From JAGMES01 sp023128035 (GTDB lineage: Bacteria; Bacillota; Halanaerobiia; DY22613), in contig DAOVRZ010000051.1 in assembly GCA_030627905.1 (NCBI GenBank), forward strand, positions 1 through 36,814: 36,814 nt of DNA. The letters run 5' to 3'. Below are positions 6,629 to 14,523 of the stretch, piece by piece. The position numbers and the translations under genes were made by a program. The notes under the pieces were generated by a model. It did no database searches. It was not told the origin of the DNA and saw only the letters and a program-made list of their open reading frames with translations. Each line of letters opens with the position of its first letter. The first letter of the stretch is position 1.

Positions 6629-7849
6629 TTGGAAGCTAATTTAGTACTATCATTGGGAATCTTATTGTTAGCAGGATTTAGTGGAGCTATACTTATACAA
6701 AAAATTAAATTGCCAGCTGTCACAGGTTATATTTTAGCTGGACTTATAGTAGGTCCAGCTTTTTTGAAGTTTATACCTGAGACAATGATTGAAGAATTGC
6801 AGCCATTAAATTCTATTACTCTTGGAATAATAGCCTTGGTTATTGGAGGAGAATTACAACTTAAAACATTACGTAAATTGGGAAATACAATCCTGTGGGT
6901 TGGAACTTTGCAATTATTAGGAGCGGCTTTTTTGGTGATTGTAGCTTTAATTCTGGTTGGGCAACCATTACCAATGGCGTTATTATTGGGAGGGATTGCT
7001 ACAGCGACGGCTCCAGCAGCAACAGTTGCCGTAATTAAAGAATCGAAATCAAAAGGACCTGTAACAGAGTGTTTACTGGCAGTAGTAGCTTTAGATGATG
7101 CTTTGGGTGTAGTTGTTTTTGGTTTATTGGCTACTGTTGCTAAAGTGATAAACAGTGGATCAGGGGAAACATCTATCGTACACATGATTATGGCTCCTCT
7201 TGAAGAAATTTTTTTCTCGCTTCTTTTAGGTCTTGGGGTAGGACTTATTTTAGTTTTTATTGCACGTCGAATTTCTAATAATCAGGCTTTATTGACGATT
7301 ACTTTAGGAAGTGTATTCTTTATTTCAGGTATTGCAGAACATTTTCATTTATCAGCTATTCTTGCAAATATGATGGTCGGAGCGATAATCGTAAATATTT
7401 CCCCACGACGAAGAAAAATATTTCATCAAATATCGGGATTAGAAGTCCCTCTTTTTGCAGCATTTTTTGCGCTGGCAGGTGCAAGTTTAGAGATTGAGAT
7501 GTTAAGTAAAGTTGGCCTTGCAGGTACGGCTTATTTTGTGGCGAGGATGATTGGCAAAGTTGTAGGGTCATATGTAGGAGGAAAATTAGGACATGCGAAT
7601 CCTAAGATTACTAAATATCTGGGCTGGACTTTAATGCCTCAGGCAGGGGTCGCAATAGGTTTAACTATGCTGGCCCAGAGTATTTATCCTGAAGGTAGTG
7701 GGATGATTTTAAATATTGTTTTGGCATCTGTTTTAATCACTGAAATTATTGGCCCAATTTTTTCAAAGAAAGCATTAGAATTAGCTGGTGAGGTACAATT
7801 AGATAAACGGAAAAGATCATCTACAAACAGGTTTTCAAAATCGAGTTAA
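6629..7849 (+). CDS. CPA2-family cation/proton antiporter (second copy)
   Basis: A 406-residue paralogue of the preceding gene. The two align along their whole length and most residues agree by eye, including the TATAPAAT stretch and paired Asp156-Asp157 in LDDALG. The predicted activity is the same electrogenic Na+(K+)/H+ exchange. The start is TTG at 6629, fixed by alignment with the N-terminus of the first copy and by TAGGAGGGGAA upstream; no ATG fits. It has its own leader after a terminator, so the two genes can be expressed separately. The clearest differences are in the loop at about residues 170-185 and in the C-terminal tail. Divergence implies an old duplication, perhaps with different pH or ion ranges. 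Confidence 0.88.
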   Translation: MEANLVLSLGILLLAGFSGAILIQKIKLPAVTGYILAGLIVGPAFLKFIPETMIEELQPLNSITLGIIALVIGGELQLKTLRKLGNTILWVGTLQLLGAAFLVIVALILVGQPLPMALLLGGIATATAPAATVAVIKESKSKGPVTECLLAVVALDDALGVVVFGLLATVAKVINSGSGETSIVHMIMAPLEEIFFSLLLGLGVGLILVFIARRISNNQALLTITLGSVFFISGIAEHFHLSAILANMMVGAIIVNISPRRRKIFHQISGLEVPLFAAFFALAGASLEIEMLSKVGLAGTAYFVARMIGKVVGSYVGGKLGHANPKITKYLGWTLMPQAGVAIGLTMLAQSIYPEGSGMILNIVLASVLITEIIGPIFSKKALELAGEVQLDKRKRSSTNRFSKSS

Positions 7850-7866
7850 CCATTTATTTAGATAAT

Positions 7867-7895
7867 TTGAATAGTTGTTTGTTTTGAGTTATAAT
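7867..7895 (+). promoter_or_regulatory. Promoter upstream of the HAD phosphatase gene
   Basis: TTGAAT (7867-7872), 17-nt spacer, TATAAT (7890-7895). The start near 7902 lies just before the hairpin at 7914-7936. Confidence 0.6.
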
Positions 7896-7913
7896 AAATT
7901 ATTAAGGTAAAAG

Positions 7914-7940
7914 TAAGGCTCTCTAATGAGAGTCTTATTT
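7914..7940 (+). terminator. Hairpin with T-run just downstream of a promoter
   Basis: AAGgCTCTC and GAGAGtCTT pair, followed by ATTT. It could end antiporter transcripts, but because it lies 10-15 nt downstream of a good promoter it could also act as an attenuator for the HAD gene. The T-run is short, so its strength is uncertain. Confidence 0.5.
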
Positions 7941-8012
7941 CATATTCATTAAACTTACTTATGAAAGTTGAATAGTAAACTAGCATTTATCAAGGAAAGG
8001 GGTAAGGTGAAA

Positions 8013-8819
8013 ATGAGTTATCGTTTGATAGCGATTGATATGGATGATACACTTTTGGGGGATGATTTAAAGATTGGATCCAGGACGAAAGAGCGGATTC
8101 AACTTGCAAGGGAGGCAGGAGTGAAGGTTGTAATAGCAACAGGACGAATGTTTCAGGCTATTGTTCCATATATTCAGGAATTGGATTTAAAGGAGCCTGC
8201 AATTGTATATAATGGAGCGTTGGTACAACGATTTGGAGATAGAGATTCATTAGTACACTATCCAATTCCTCTCAAGTTTGCTAAAAGAATTGCTAGCAGG
8301 GTTGAAAATGCGGGGAGTCAGCTAAATGCTTATATTGATGATAAGTTATATGTACGAGCTAGAACACCTGAAGTATTGTATTATATGGAAAGAACTAAAG
8401 TTGATTCAATTGAGGTAGGTCCAATAGCTAATTTTTTACAGGCACCTCCTACTAAATTATTGGTGATACATCGGAATCTCCAAGAGATTAATCAGCTTAA
8501 GGAAGAATTACAAGAAGAATTTGGAGAAGATTTGTCTATCACTGGTTCAAAATCATATTTTATTGAAATTACAGCTTCAGGCATTTCTAAAGGAGCAGCT
8601 TTAGCAGAATTGACAAAAAAGATGGGAATTAGTTCGAGAGAAGTAATTGCAATCGGAGATGGATTAAATGATCTGACAATGGTTAAATGGGCTGGTTTAG
8701 GAGTGGCGGTACAAAATGCTCATCCTGATCTACGAAAAGCCGCTGATTATGTTACAAGTTCATGTGATGAAGAGGGAGTAGCTCAGGTGATTGACCAGTT
8801 TATTTTGCAAATGGGGTAG
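8013..8819 (+). CDS. Cof-type HAD-superfamily phosphatase
   Basis: A 268-residue cytoplasmic Mg-dependent phosphatase of the Cof/YidA type (HAD subclass IIB). Motif I is Asp9-Met-Asp11-Asp-Thr near the N-terminus; a Thr-Gly-Arg motif II follows at about 43-46; the C2B-type cap lies in the middle; and GDGLNDLTM near the C-terminus is motif IV. Family members dephosphorylate sugar phosphates, phytate-like compounds or flavin and pyridoxal phosphates; the substrate cannot be read here. The open frame extends upstream to 7968, but the ATG at 8013 after GGTAAGGTGA gives the standard N-terminus. The next gene, a broken bshB1, starts 6 nt after the stop, so the two were probably cotranscribed. Confidence 0.9.
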   Translation: MSYRLIAIDMDDTLLGDDLKIGSRTKERIQLAREAGVKVVIATGRMFQAIVPYIQELDLKEPAIVYNGALVQRFGDRDSLVHYPIPLKFAKRIASRVENAGSQLNAYIDDKLYVRARTPEVLYYMERTKVDSIEVGPIANFLQAPPTKLLVIHRNLQEINQLKEELQEEFGEDLSITGSKSYFIEITASGISKGAALAELTKKMGISSREVIAIGDGLNDLTMVKWAGLGVAVQNAHPDLRKAADYVTSSCDEEGVAQVIDQFILQMG

Positions 8820-8825
8820 CAGTAG

Positions 8826-9362
8826 ATGCATAACAAACAGGGCCTGAAGAAAGTGGATTTACTTGCTTTTGGCCCTCATCCTGATGGTGAGATTAATCCT
8901 CATGATCCAGAACAGCAAAAAAAGGTAGTTCGAGTAATGCGGAAATATCAACCAGATATAGTTTTATTACCCTATTGGGAAGATCGTCATCCAGATCATA
9001 TAGCTGCAAGCCAATTGATAGAGATCGCACTATTTAAAAGTGGCTTAAAGCGGTATTTAGTTGAAGATGATTTACCTGCCTTTAGGCCATCTAGATGGTA
9101 TTATTATTTTCAACATCAGCAGGGTTCACCTCAGATTGTAGTTGATGTTTCTAAGGTTTATAAAAAGAAAGAAAAAGCGATTCAAGCTTATCAAAGTCAA
9201 TTTTATTCTAAGAATGGTTTTCCTACTTATATTAGTCAACCAACATTTTTGAAAAAGATTTGTAACAGAGATCAGTATTTTGGAGCAATGATTAGCGTAG
9301 AATATGGTGAAGGATTAATTTTTAAAAATCCAATAGCAGCCCGAGATGTTTTTCAATTATAG
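8826..9362 (+). pseudogene. bshB1: Decayed N-acetylglucosaminyl-malate deacetylase BshB1 (internal deletion)
   Basis: The product would deacetylate GlcNAc-malate in bacillithiol synthesis (PIG-L/LmbE family). The C-terminal two-thirds are clearly recognisable: PDIVLLPYWEDRHPDH with the zinc-ligand HPDH region, then the C-terminal Phe/Tyr-rich part. The N-terminus starts normally (VDLLAFGPHPD), but the family's second zinc-site Asp (AHPDD) is replaced by Gly, and the reading passes straight into the region normally following LPDG. About 55-60 residues are missing relative to the usual 230-240, with the join near 8880-8888. The frame stays open over 178 codons, so a protein could be made, but it lacks part of the active site. 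The family motifs at the two ends share Pro-Asp codons, so deletion between short repeats is plausible (inference). An assembly error is the alternative. Confidence 0.85.
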
Positions 9363-9377
9363 GTAGGAGGTACTAAA

Positions 9378-9961
9378 ATGCGAATCGGAATTGTCTGTTA
9401 CCCATCACATGGAGGAAGTGGCGCGGTAGCAACCGAGCTTGGTAAACAATTGGCTAGTCGAGGGCATAAGGTTCATTTTATTAGTTACGATATACCTTTT
9501 CGTTTAGATAAATTTCATGATAACATTTATTATCATGAAGTGGATACACCTACATATCCTTTATTTAAATATCTACCTTATTCATTAGCACTTGCAAATA
9601 AGATTGCTGAATTGATCCGTTATGAAAATTTAGATGTAATCCATGCTCATTATGCTATTCCTCATTCGTTTGTACAATCATGGCACGTAATATAGCTAAG
9701 AAGCCAGAGTTAAAGATAATCACTACATTACATGGGACAAATATAACTTTGGTGGGAAATGACCCATCGTTTAAGGAATTAACTAAATATAGTATTGAGG
9801 AGCCAGATGATTATGTGAAGATGGCCGAGAAAGGGATTTATTTATTGCAAAATCCATCTATTCATCAGGAGTTTGCAGAGAGAGGACGGAAAGTGGTGGA
9901 AAAAAGGTTTGATGCAGAGAAGATTATTTCTCAATATGAAAATTTTTATCAAAGCTTATGA
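9378..9961 (+). pseudogene. bshA: Decayed bacillithiol glycosyltransferase BshA (frameshift and large deletion)
   Basis: BshA joins GlcNAc to L-malate in the first step of bacillithiol synthesis (GT4, about 375 residues). The N-terminus is typical: CYPSHGGSGAVATELGKQLA, then IPFRL and IIHAHYAIPH-like stretches. Near 9670-9682 the frame shifts by one base, and the second frame continues with the LHGTNITLVGNDPSF motif. After SIEE (about 9800) the sequence jumps to the last 45 or so residues of the family, ending ISQYENFYQSL. Roughly 165-175 residues, including the nucleotide-sugar site with its EXFG-type motif, are missing. The strong AGGTAGGAGG site at the 5' end is retained. A terminator follows directly. 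It cannot encode an active enzyme as read. Together with bshB1 it indicates loss of bacillithiol synthesis at this locus. Confidence 0.92.
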
Positions 9962-9965
9962 AAAA

Positions 9966-9998
9966 AAACAAAAGCCCGGGATATCTGGGTTTTTGTTT
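9966..9998 (+). terminator. Terminator after bshA
   Basis: CAAAAGCCC pairs with GGGTTTTTG around a GGATATC loop region, followed by TTTG. Confidence 0.8.
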
Positions 9999-10000
9999 GA

Positions 10001-10029
10001 TTGTAAAATATCTAATCGAATGATATAAT
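10001..10029 (+). promoter_or_regulatory. Promoter of the DUF624 gene
   Basis: TTGTAA (10001-10006), 17-nt spacer, and TATAAT (10024-10029) preceded by TGA, giving an extended -10 element. The start codon at 10058 is about 20 nt past the expected transcription start. Confidence 0.7.
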
Positions 10030-10057
10030 AATGGCAGAAGTTGAAGGAGGGTGAATT

Positions 10058-10753
10058 ATGTCAGTTTGGAAAATTATAAAGAAGAGTGGTAAGGACTTTT
10101 ATAATCACTTATTTTTGCTGGGTATGGTGAGTTTCATCTGGTTTTTTCTAGTTATTCCGTTAATGTATGTAGGGATTGGTGGAATTGTTTTTAAGATGCC
10201 TATTGGAGTAATTATGAATCTGATTTTTGTTGGACCTTTGACAATAGCTGCTTTTGATCTTACAAATAAGCTTATCAAATCTGAAGAAATAGGGATTAAA
10301 GACTTTTTCAGAAGTTTTGCAAAAAATTTTAAAAAAGGGCTTTTAGCTTATTGGATTAGTTTGGTTATTCTATTGCTTCTTATTGTTGATTTTATGTTTT
10401 TTATGAATATAGGGAATAAGTTTCTCTTTTATCTGAGCGGAATTTGGATCTACTTAGGTATCTTTTTTATGATGAGTCAGTTTTATTTTTGGAGTTTGTT
10501 AGTAGAAATGGAAGATGGGATTTTTAAAATTCTAAAGCGGAGTTTTATTTTAACTTTGGACAACCTTTTTTATAGTTTAGGAATCTTTGTTATGTTTGCT
10601 TTTTTGTTTGTAATCGGATTGGCTACTGCTGGTATTATTTTGGCTGTTAGTTTTATTGGATTTTTAGGTATATTAGCAAATAACGCTACATACAATCTTT
10701 TAGTTAAATATAATATCAGAGAAGATTTTTTTATGCGTGATGAACTGAATTAA
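10058..10753 (+). CDS. DUF624 (YesL-like) membrane protein
   Basis: A 231-residue membrane protein with about six hydrophobic segments, the first at 20-45. The arrangement (a helix pair, an amphipathic loop with DFF and KNFKKG, then four helices) resembles the YesL/DUF624 family, whose members often lie beside sugar-uptake or glycosidase genes but have no proven function. A perfect AAGGAGGGTGA site and extended -10 promoter precede the ATG. It sits directly upstream of the ROK glucokinase, which has its own -10 box. The family call rests on topology and a few motifs, so an unassigned small membrane protein is the alternative. Confidence 0.62.
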   Translation: MSVWKIIKKSGKDFYNHLFLLGMVSFIWFFLVIPLMYVGIGGIVFKMPIGVIMNLIFVGPLTIAAFDLTNKLIKSEEIGIKDFFRSFAKNFKKGLLAYWISLVILLLLIVDFMFFMNIGNKFLFYLSGIWIYLGIFFMMSQFYFWSLLVEMEDGIFKILKRSFILTLDNLFYSLGIFVMFAFLFVIGLATAGIILAVSFIGFLGILANNATYNLLVKYNIREDFFMRDELN

Positions 10754-10771
10754 GGTATGTTTTTATATGAC

Positions 10772-10777
10772 TATAAT
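10772..10777 (+). promoter_or_regulatory. -10 element before the glucokinase gene
   Basis: TATAAT about 25 nt upstream of the start codon, with no clear -35. It could supplement read-through from the DUF624 gene. Confidence 0.35.
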
Positions 10778-10801
10778 ATATTTATATAAGGAGGGCATTC
10801 T

Positions 10802-11773
10802 ATGAACAAGAAATTTGTAGTTGGAGTCGATCTAGGTGGCACAAAAATTTTAACTGCGATTGCTAATTTGGAAGGTGAGGTACTAGAGAGAGTTAGAGTA
10901 GATACAGGTGCGGGTGAAGCCGCTGAGAAAGTAATAGATCGAATAGTCGCAACTGTAGAAGAAGTTATTGAAAAGATCGGGGCTAAAAAAGAAGAAGTGT
11001 TACAAGTTGGAGTTGGTTCTCCAGGTCCTTTAAATATACGTGAAGGTGTAGTGCTTTTTTCTCCGAATTTGAAATGGGATAATGTACCTATTGTTAGAAT
11101 GATGGAGGATGCTCTTAGTATACCTGTTTCACTTGAAAATGATGCCAATGCTGCAGCAATAGCTGAGCATGCATTTGGAGCAGGAAAAGGAACAGATCAT
11201 ATGATTTACATGACGATTAGTACAGGAATTGGCGGCGGTGTGATCATTGATGGTCAAATTCTTCATGGTAGTAATGATAGTGGTGGAGAGATTGGACATC
11301 ATACCATTGATGTAGATGGACCTGTTTGTGGTTGTGGAAATAAAGGGTGTCTTGAAGTTTTAGCTTCTGGTACAGCTCTTGGACGTTATGGACGGGATGC
11401 AGTAGCAAGTGGTGTAGATACTATGATGACTGATCTGGTAAATACTCTTGATGAAGTAGATGGCTCTGTTGTAACTAAGGCTGCAGATGCTGGGGATAAA
11501 ATAGCTTTAGAGATTGTTGAAAAGGTTGCTATATATATTGGTATCGGGGTTGCTAATATGCTCAATATTTTTAATCCTCAAAGAGTGGTTTTAGGTGGTG
11601 GTGTTACAAAAGCTGGGCATTTATTTTATGATACCATCATTAAGACTGTCAAAGAACGAGCATTAAAGGCAGCATCGGAAAAGTGTGAGATTGTTTTTGC
11701 ATCTCTTGGTTCAGATGTAGGAGTAAAAGGAGCAATTGCTGTAGCCCTAAAAAATCATCAGGAATCATTTTAA
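10802..11773 (+). CDS. ROK-family glucokinase
   Basis: A 323-residue cytoplasmic sugar kinase that would phosphorylate glucose with ATP. The N-terminus carries the phosphate-binding GVDLGGTKI motif. The sugar-binding and catalytic region includes ENDANAAA and GTGIGGG-type motifs. The ROK zinc site is complete: His166/His167 in GEIGHH and Cys176-x-Cys178-Gly-x2-Gly-Cys183-x-Glu185. Length and motifs match GlcK-type glucokinases of Firmicutes, not the larger transcriptional ROK repressors, because no helix-turn-helix domain is present. An ATAAGGAGGG site precedes the ATG. The likely source of glucose is the glucan-degrading set downstream. The stop overlaps the beginning of the broken hprK frame, suggesting the junction was altered by a deletion. 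Confidence 0.92.
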   Translation: MNKKFVVGVDLGGTKILTAIANLEGEVLERVRVDTGAGEAAEKVIDRIVATVEEVIEKIGAKKEEVLQVGVGSPGPLNIREGVVLFSPNLKWDNVPIVRMMEDALSIPVSLENDANAAAIAEHAFGAGKGTDHMIYMTISTGIGGGVIIDGQILHGSNDSGGEIGHHTIDVDGPVCGCGNKGCLEVLASGTALGRYGRDAVASGVDTMMTDLVNTLDEVDGSVVTKAADAGDKIALEIVEKVAIYIGIGVANMLNIFNPQRVVLGGGVTKAGHLFYDTIIKTVKERALKAASEKCEIVFASLGSDVGVKGAIAVALKNHQESF

Positions 11774-12530
11774 TCTAGAACTCTTAGCTGGAAAATCAGG
11801 ATTAAAGAATCTTCTAACAGTGACAGATATTAAGCTTCCGGGAATTGAGTTGGCTGGATATTGGGAATACTTTACGCCTGAAAGAATCCAGGTTTTAGGA
11901 AAAACAAAAATTACTTTTCTTAATGGATTGACTGATACCACAAGAAGAGAGAGATTGAGAAAATTTTATGATTATCCTTTACCTGGGGTGATTATCACCA
12001 GAAATTTCCTACCACCAGATGAAATGATTCTTATAGCAAATGAATCTAAAATTCCACTTTTGAGAGTAAATGTTTCGACAACTCGTTTTTTAAGTCAGCT
12101 TTAGAATTGGTTAAACGGGGACATAGGTTAGTAGCAGATGATCTTGTGGAAATACGCAAGATAGGAGCAAATATGCTTATAGGGAATGCTTTAAAGTTAA
12201 ATCAACATTATATGGAATTGAGAGGCCTAGGAATAATTGATGTGAAAACACTTTTTGGCGTTGGTGCAATAAAATTGGAAGTACTCTACTCAGGATGTTT
12301 ATGATCGACTGGGATTGACTTCATTGACTGATACTATTTTTGATTTAGAAATTCCAAAAGTTATCGTCCCAGTGCGTAATGGGCGAAATTTGGCGACCAT
12401 TATTGAAGTAGGTGCCATGACACATCGTTTAAAATATATGGGTTTTAATGCAGCTTACGAATTTACCAGACGTCTAGATGCTGAAATTGCTCGTAAAAAA
12501 GAAAAAAGTTTCGAAAGTTCTGAACACTAA
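11769..12530 (+). pseudogene. hprK: Decayed HPr kinase/phosphorylase HprK (P-loop deleted)
   Basis: HprK phosphorylates Ser46 of HPr and Crh and drives carbon catabolite repression in Firmicutes. Three consecutive frames together spell an HprK. Frame one (11769-12104) gives NLELLAGKSG...GIELAGY...RIQVLGKT and STTRFLSQ. Frame two (from about 12098) resumes at ALELVKRGHRLVADD and includes the HprK signature ELRGLGIIDV and LFGVGAIKLE. Frame three (from about 12291) continues VYDRLGL...IPKVIVPVRNGRNLATIIE to the C-terminus. About 50 residues between frames one and two are missing, including the Walker A GDSGIGKSE motif; a further 15-20 are lost between frames two and three; and the start codon is gone where the frame runs into glk. 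It cannot bind ATP or work as a kinase. The last part keeps its family ending. Confidence 0.93.
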
Positions 12531-12550
12531 GAGGTGGAAGGTGATAAATA

Positions 12551-13474
12551 ATGTTTCGGAAACTTTCACTTGTTCTTTTGATTTTTTTACTTATTGGTGT
12601 ATGGGCAGTGAGGGGACAGAATGAAGGTGAATTACCAAAAAATATAGAAAACGAGAACTGGGTTATGATATTAGATATGCCTGATCCTTTGGGAGATGAT
12701 TATGGGCCAGGTACATATCTATACCCTACCCATCCTCAATTTTCCCCTTATCAGGGATTGTTTGATATTGAAAGTTTTAAGGTGGAAGCGAGAAAGGAAG
12801 AAATTCGTTTTCAGATTTCTTTTGGCTTGATTACAAATCCGTGGCATGCGCCTTTCGGGTTTAGCCATCAGTTAATTCAAATTTATATTGATCATCGTCC
12901 AGGTGGTGAAAGACGACCTCTTGTTCCGGGAGCAAGGATTGTCTTTAGTCCTAAAGCACCCTGGGATACACTAATCAAAGTAACAGGATGGAGAATTGAT
13001 TATTTTGATTGTGAAGAGACGGGTGATGAAGAAGCATATGCTAAACAGTATTCTGGAGGAACAGTTCAAGTTTTGGAAGATGAGAAGACAATTGAAATTA
13101 AGATACCTTTGTTAGCGGAGAGTAGTTTAGAGGATATATCTGATGCTTCATTTTATCTTTTGGTTGGTGGGCAGGATGGTTTTGGCTCTGATAATTATAG
13201 AGTGGTAAAGGAAAATATAAGTGAATGGTATTTTGGTGGTGGTGATGAATCCAAATATTCCCCAAACGTAATCGATATTCTCACTCCTTCTCATAAAAGC
13301 CAAAAAAAAATTTTAGGTTCTTATGACCCCGCAAATCGGATTTTGGCTGTTGTAGAACCTGTTAAGAGACCTAATCCAGTTCGCAAAGTATTTATTTATT
13401 TGATTTCACTGTTAATTGTGATTTTGATCTGGTTTGGTTGGCGAATACGTGAAAAAGAGGAATTTTCTTCGTAA
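12551..13474 (+). CDS. Exported, membrane-anchored glucodextranase-C/DOMON-like binding protein (copy 1)
   Basis: 307 residues: signal peptide or anchor (about 1-22), an extracellular domain, then a hydrophobic segment at about 277-297 and a short charged tail. The extracellular part carries the motif PDPLGDDYGPGTYLYP and, later, FGFSHQLIQIYID with PGG and GWR blocks. These are hallmarks of the C-terminal module of glucodextranase-type enzymes (PF09985, CBM9/DOMON-like), which binds sugars or cell-surface glycans. No catalytic domain is attached, so it is likely a surface-tethered sugar-binding protein. The ATG follows GAGGTGGAAGGTGATAA. A paralogue lies directly downstream. The ligand is unknown; position beside alpha-glucan genes suggests a glucan (inference). 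Confidence 0.78.
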   Translation: MFRKLSLVLLIFLLIGVWAVRGQNEGELPKNIENENWVMILDMPDPLGDDYGPGTYLYPTHPQFSPYQGLFDIESFKVEARKEEIRFQISFGLITNPWHAPFGFSHQLIQIYIDHRPGGERRPLVPGARIVFSPKAPWDTLIKVTGWRIDYFDCEETGDEEAYAKQYSGGTVQVLEDEKTIEIKIPLLAESSLEDISDASFYLLVGGQDGFGSDNYRVVKENISEWYFGGGDESKYSPNVIDILTPSHKSQKKILGSYDPANRILAVVEPVKRPNPVRKVFIYLISLLIVILIWFGWRIREKEEFSS

Positions 13475-13519
13475 ATGTAGAAAATATAGATCAAGGCCCG
13501 ACGAAGAGGGGGAATCAGG

Positions 13520-14461
13520 TTGAGAATAGGAATTTTAAAATTTATAACTATTATAGGTATTTTAGTCATCTTTTTAAGTTTTAATCTTCTTGCAGAAGGT
13601 GAAGTTCAGCTACCAGGATTAATTTTTGAAATGAAAGATCCAGTAGGTGATGATTGGGGACCTGGGTATTATACATATCCAAAACATCAGCATTTTCAAC
13701 CATTTAAGGGGTTGTTTGATCTGACTAGATTTGCTATTACAGATATTGGATCTGATTATCTTCTAGAATTTGATTTTGGCAAAGTAGATGATCCATGGAA
13801 TTCAAAGTTTGGTTTTAGCCATCCTTTGATTCAAATTTATATTGATAATTTACCTGGTGGTAGTGTAGAACTTTTTAGACCTGGGGCGAGATTAAAATTA
13901 GATGAAGATGCACCATGGGATGTGATGTTAAATATTACTGGATGGTGGGTTAGAGCATTTCGACCATCTGATCGCGCTGAAATTGAAGAAAAAAAGATTT
14001 TTTGGAATGACACAAAAAATCCTTTTGATTTAGAACAAGTACAGGTAAATATTGAGGAAAATGTAATCAAGATTCAATTGGCAAAAAAAGTGCTAGGGGA
14101 TTTAAAATCTGCAAAATTATTTTTATTAGTAGGAGCCTTTGAGCCTTTTGCTCCAGATTATTTCAGAGAGATTACCGAAGATAGTGGAGACTGGATATTT
14201 GGAGGGAGTACGAATCCTGAGTTAGACTCCAGAGTACTGGATATTCTGGTTCCTGAGGGAATGATTCAAGAAGATGTTTTGAAGGTTTCCCCAGATAGTA
14301 AAGATTTTGCAACAGTCTCTTATATCAATATCGCGGTTGAGAAGGAAGTTGTTGTTCCTGTTGAAAAAAATAGTTACATCTGGTTAGCTGTTCTAATAGT
14401 GGTTGGATTATTGTTTTTGATAGTGAAGATGAAAAGTAAAAAAGATCCTATTAGCCAGTAG
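13520..14461 (+). CDS. Exported, membrane-anchored glucodextranase-C/DOMON-like binding protein (copy 2)
   Basis: 313 residues, paralogous to the upstream gene: signal peptide (about 1-25), KDPVGDDWGPGYYTYP, then FGFSHPLIQIYID, PGG and ITGWWVR, a C-terminal hydrophobic helix at about 284-303 and a lysine-rich tail. The same domain order and shared motifs indicate a local duplication. The start is TTG at 13520, preceded by GAGGGGGAA. Like its neighbour it has no catalytic domain and is probably held in the membrane with the binding module outside. Differences cluster in the central loop (about 155-175), which could alter ligand choice. Role inferred from fold and neighbours only. Confidence 0.78.
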   Translation: MRIGILKFITIIGILVIFLSFNLLAEGEVQLPGLIFEMKDPVGDDWGPGYYTYPKHQHFQPFKGLFDLTRFAITDIGSDYLLEFDFGKVDDPWNSKFGFSHPLIQIYIDNLPGGSVELFRPGARLKLDEDAPWDVMLNITGWWVRAFRPSDRAEIEEKKIFWNDTKNPFDLEQVQVNIEENVIKIQLAKKVLGDLKSAKLFLLVGAFEPFAPDYFREITEDSGDWIFGGSTNPELDSRVLDILVPEGMIQEDVLKVSPDSKDFATVSYINIAVEKEVVVPVEKNSYIWLAVLIVVGLLFLIVKMKSKKDPISQ

Positions 14462-14523
14462 TATAATCTTTGCTGCTTCTTCAAATATTATTACTATAAT
14501 AACTCTTTGAAGGAGGAGAATTA

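Noticed and set aside
9680..9961. Independent small gene after bshA
   Set aside because: Its product matches the middle and C-terminus of BshA, so it is the second half of the frameshifted gene.
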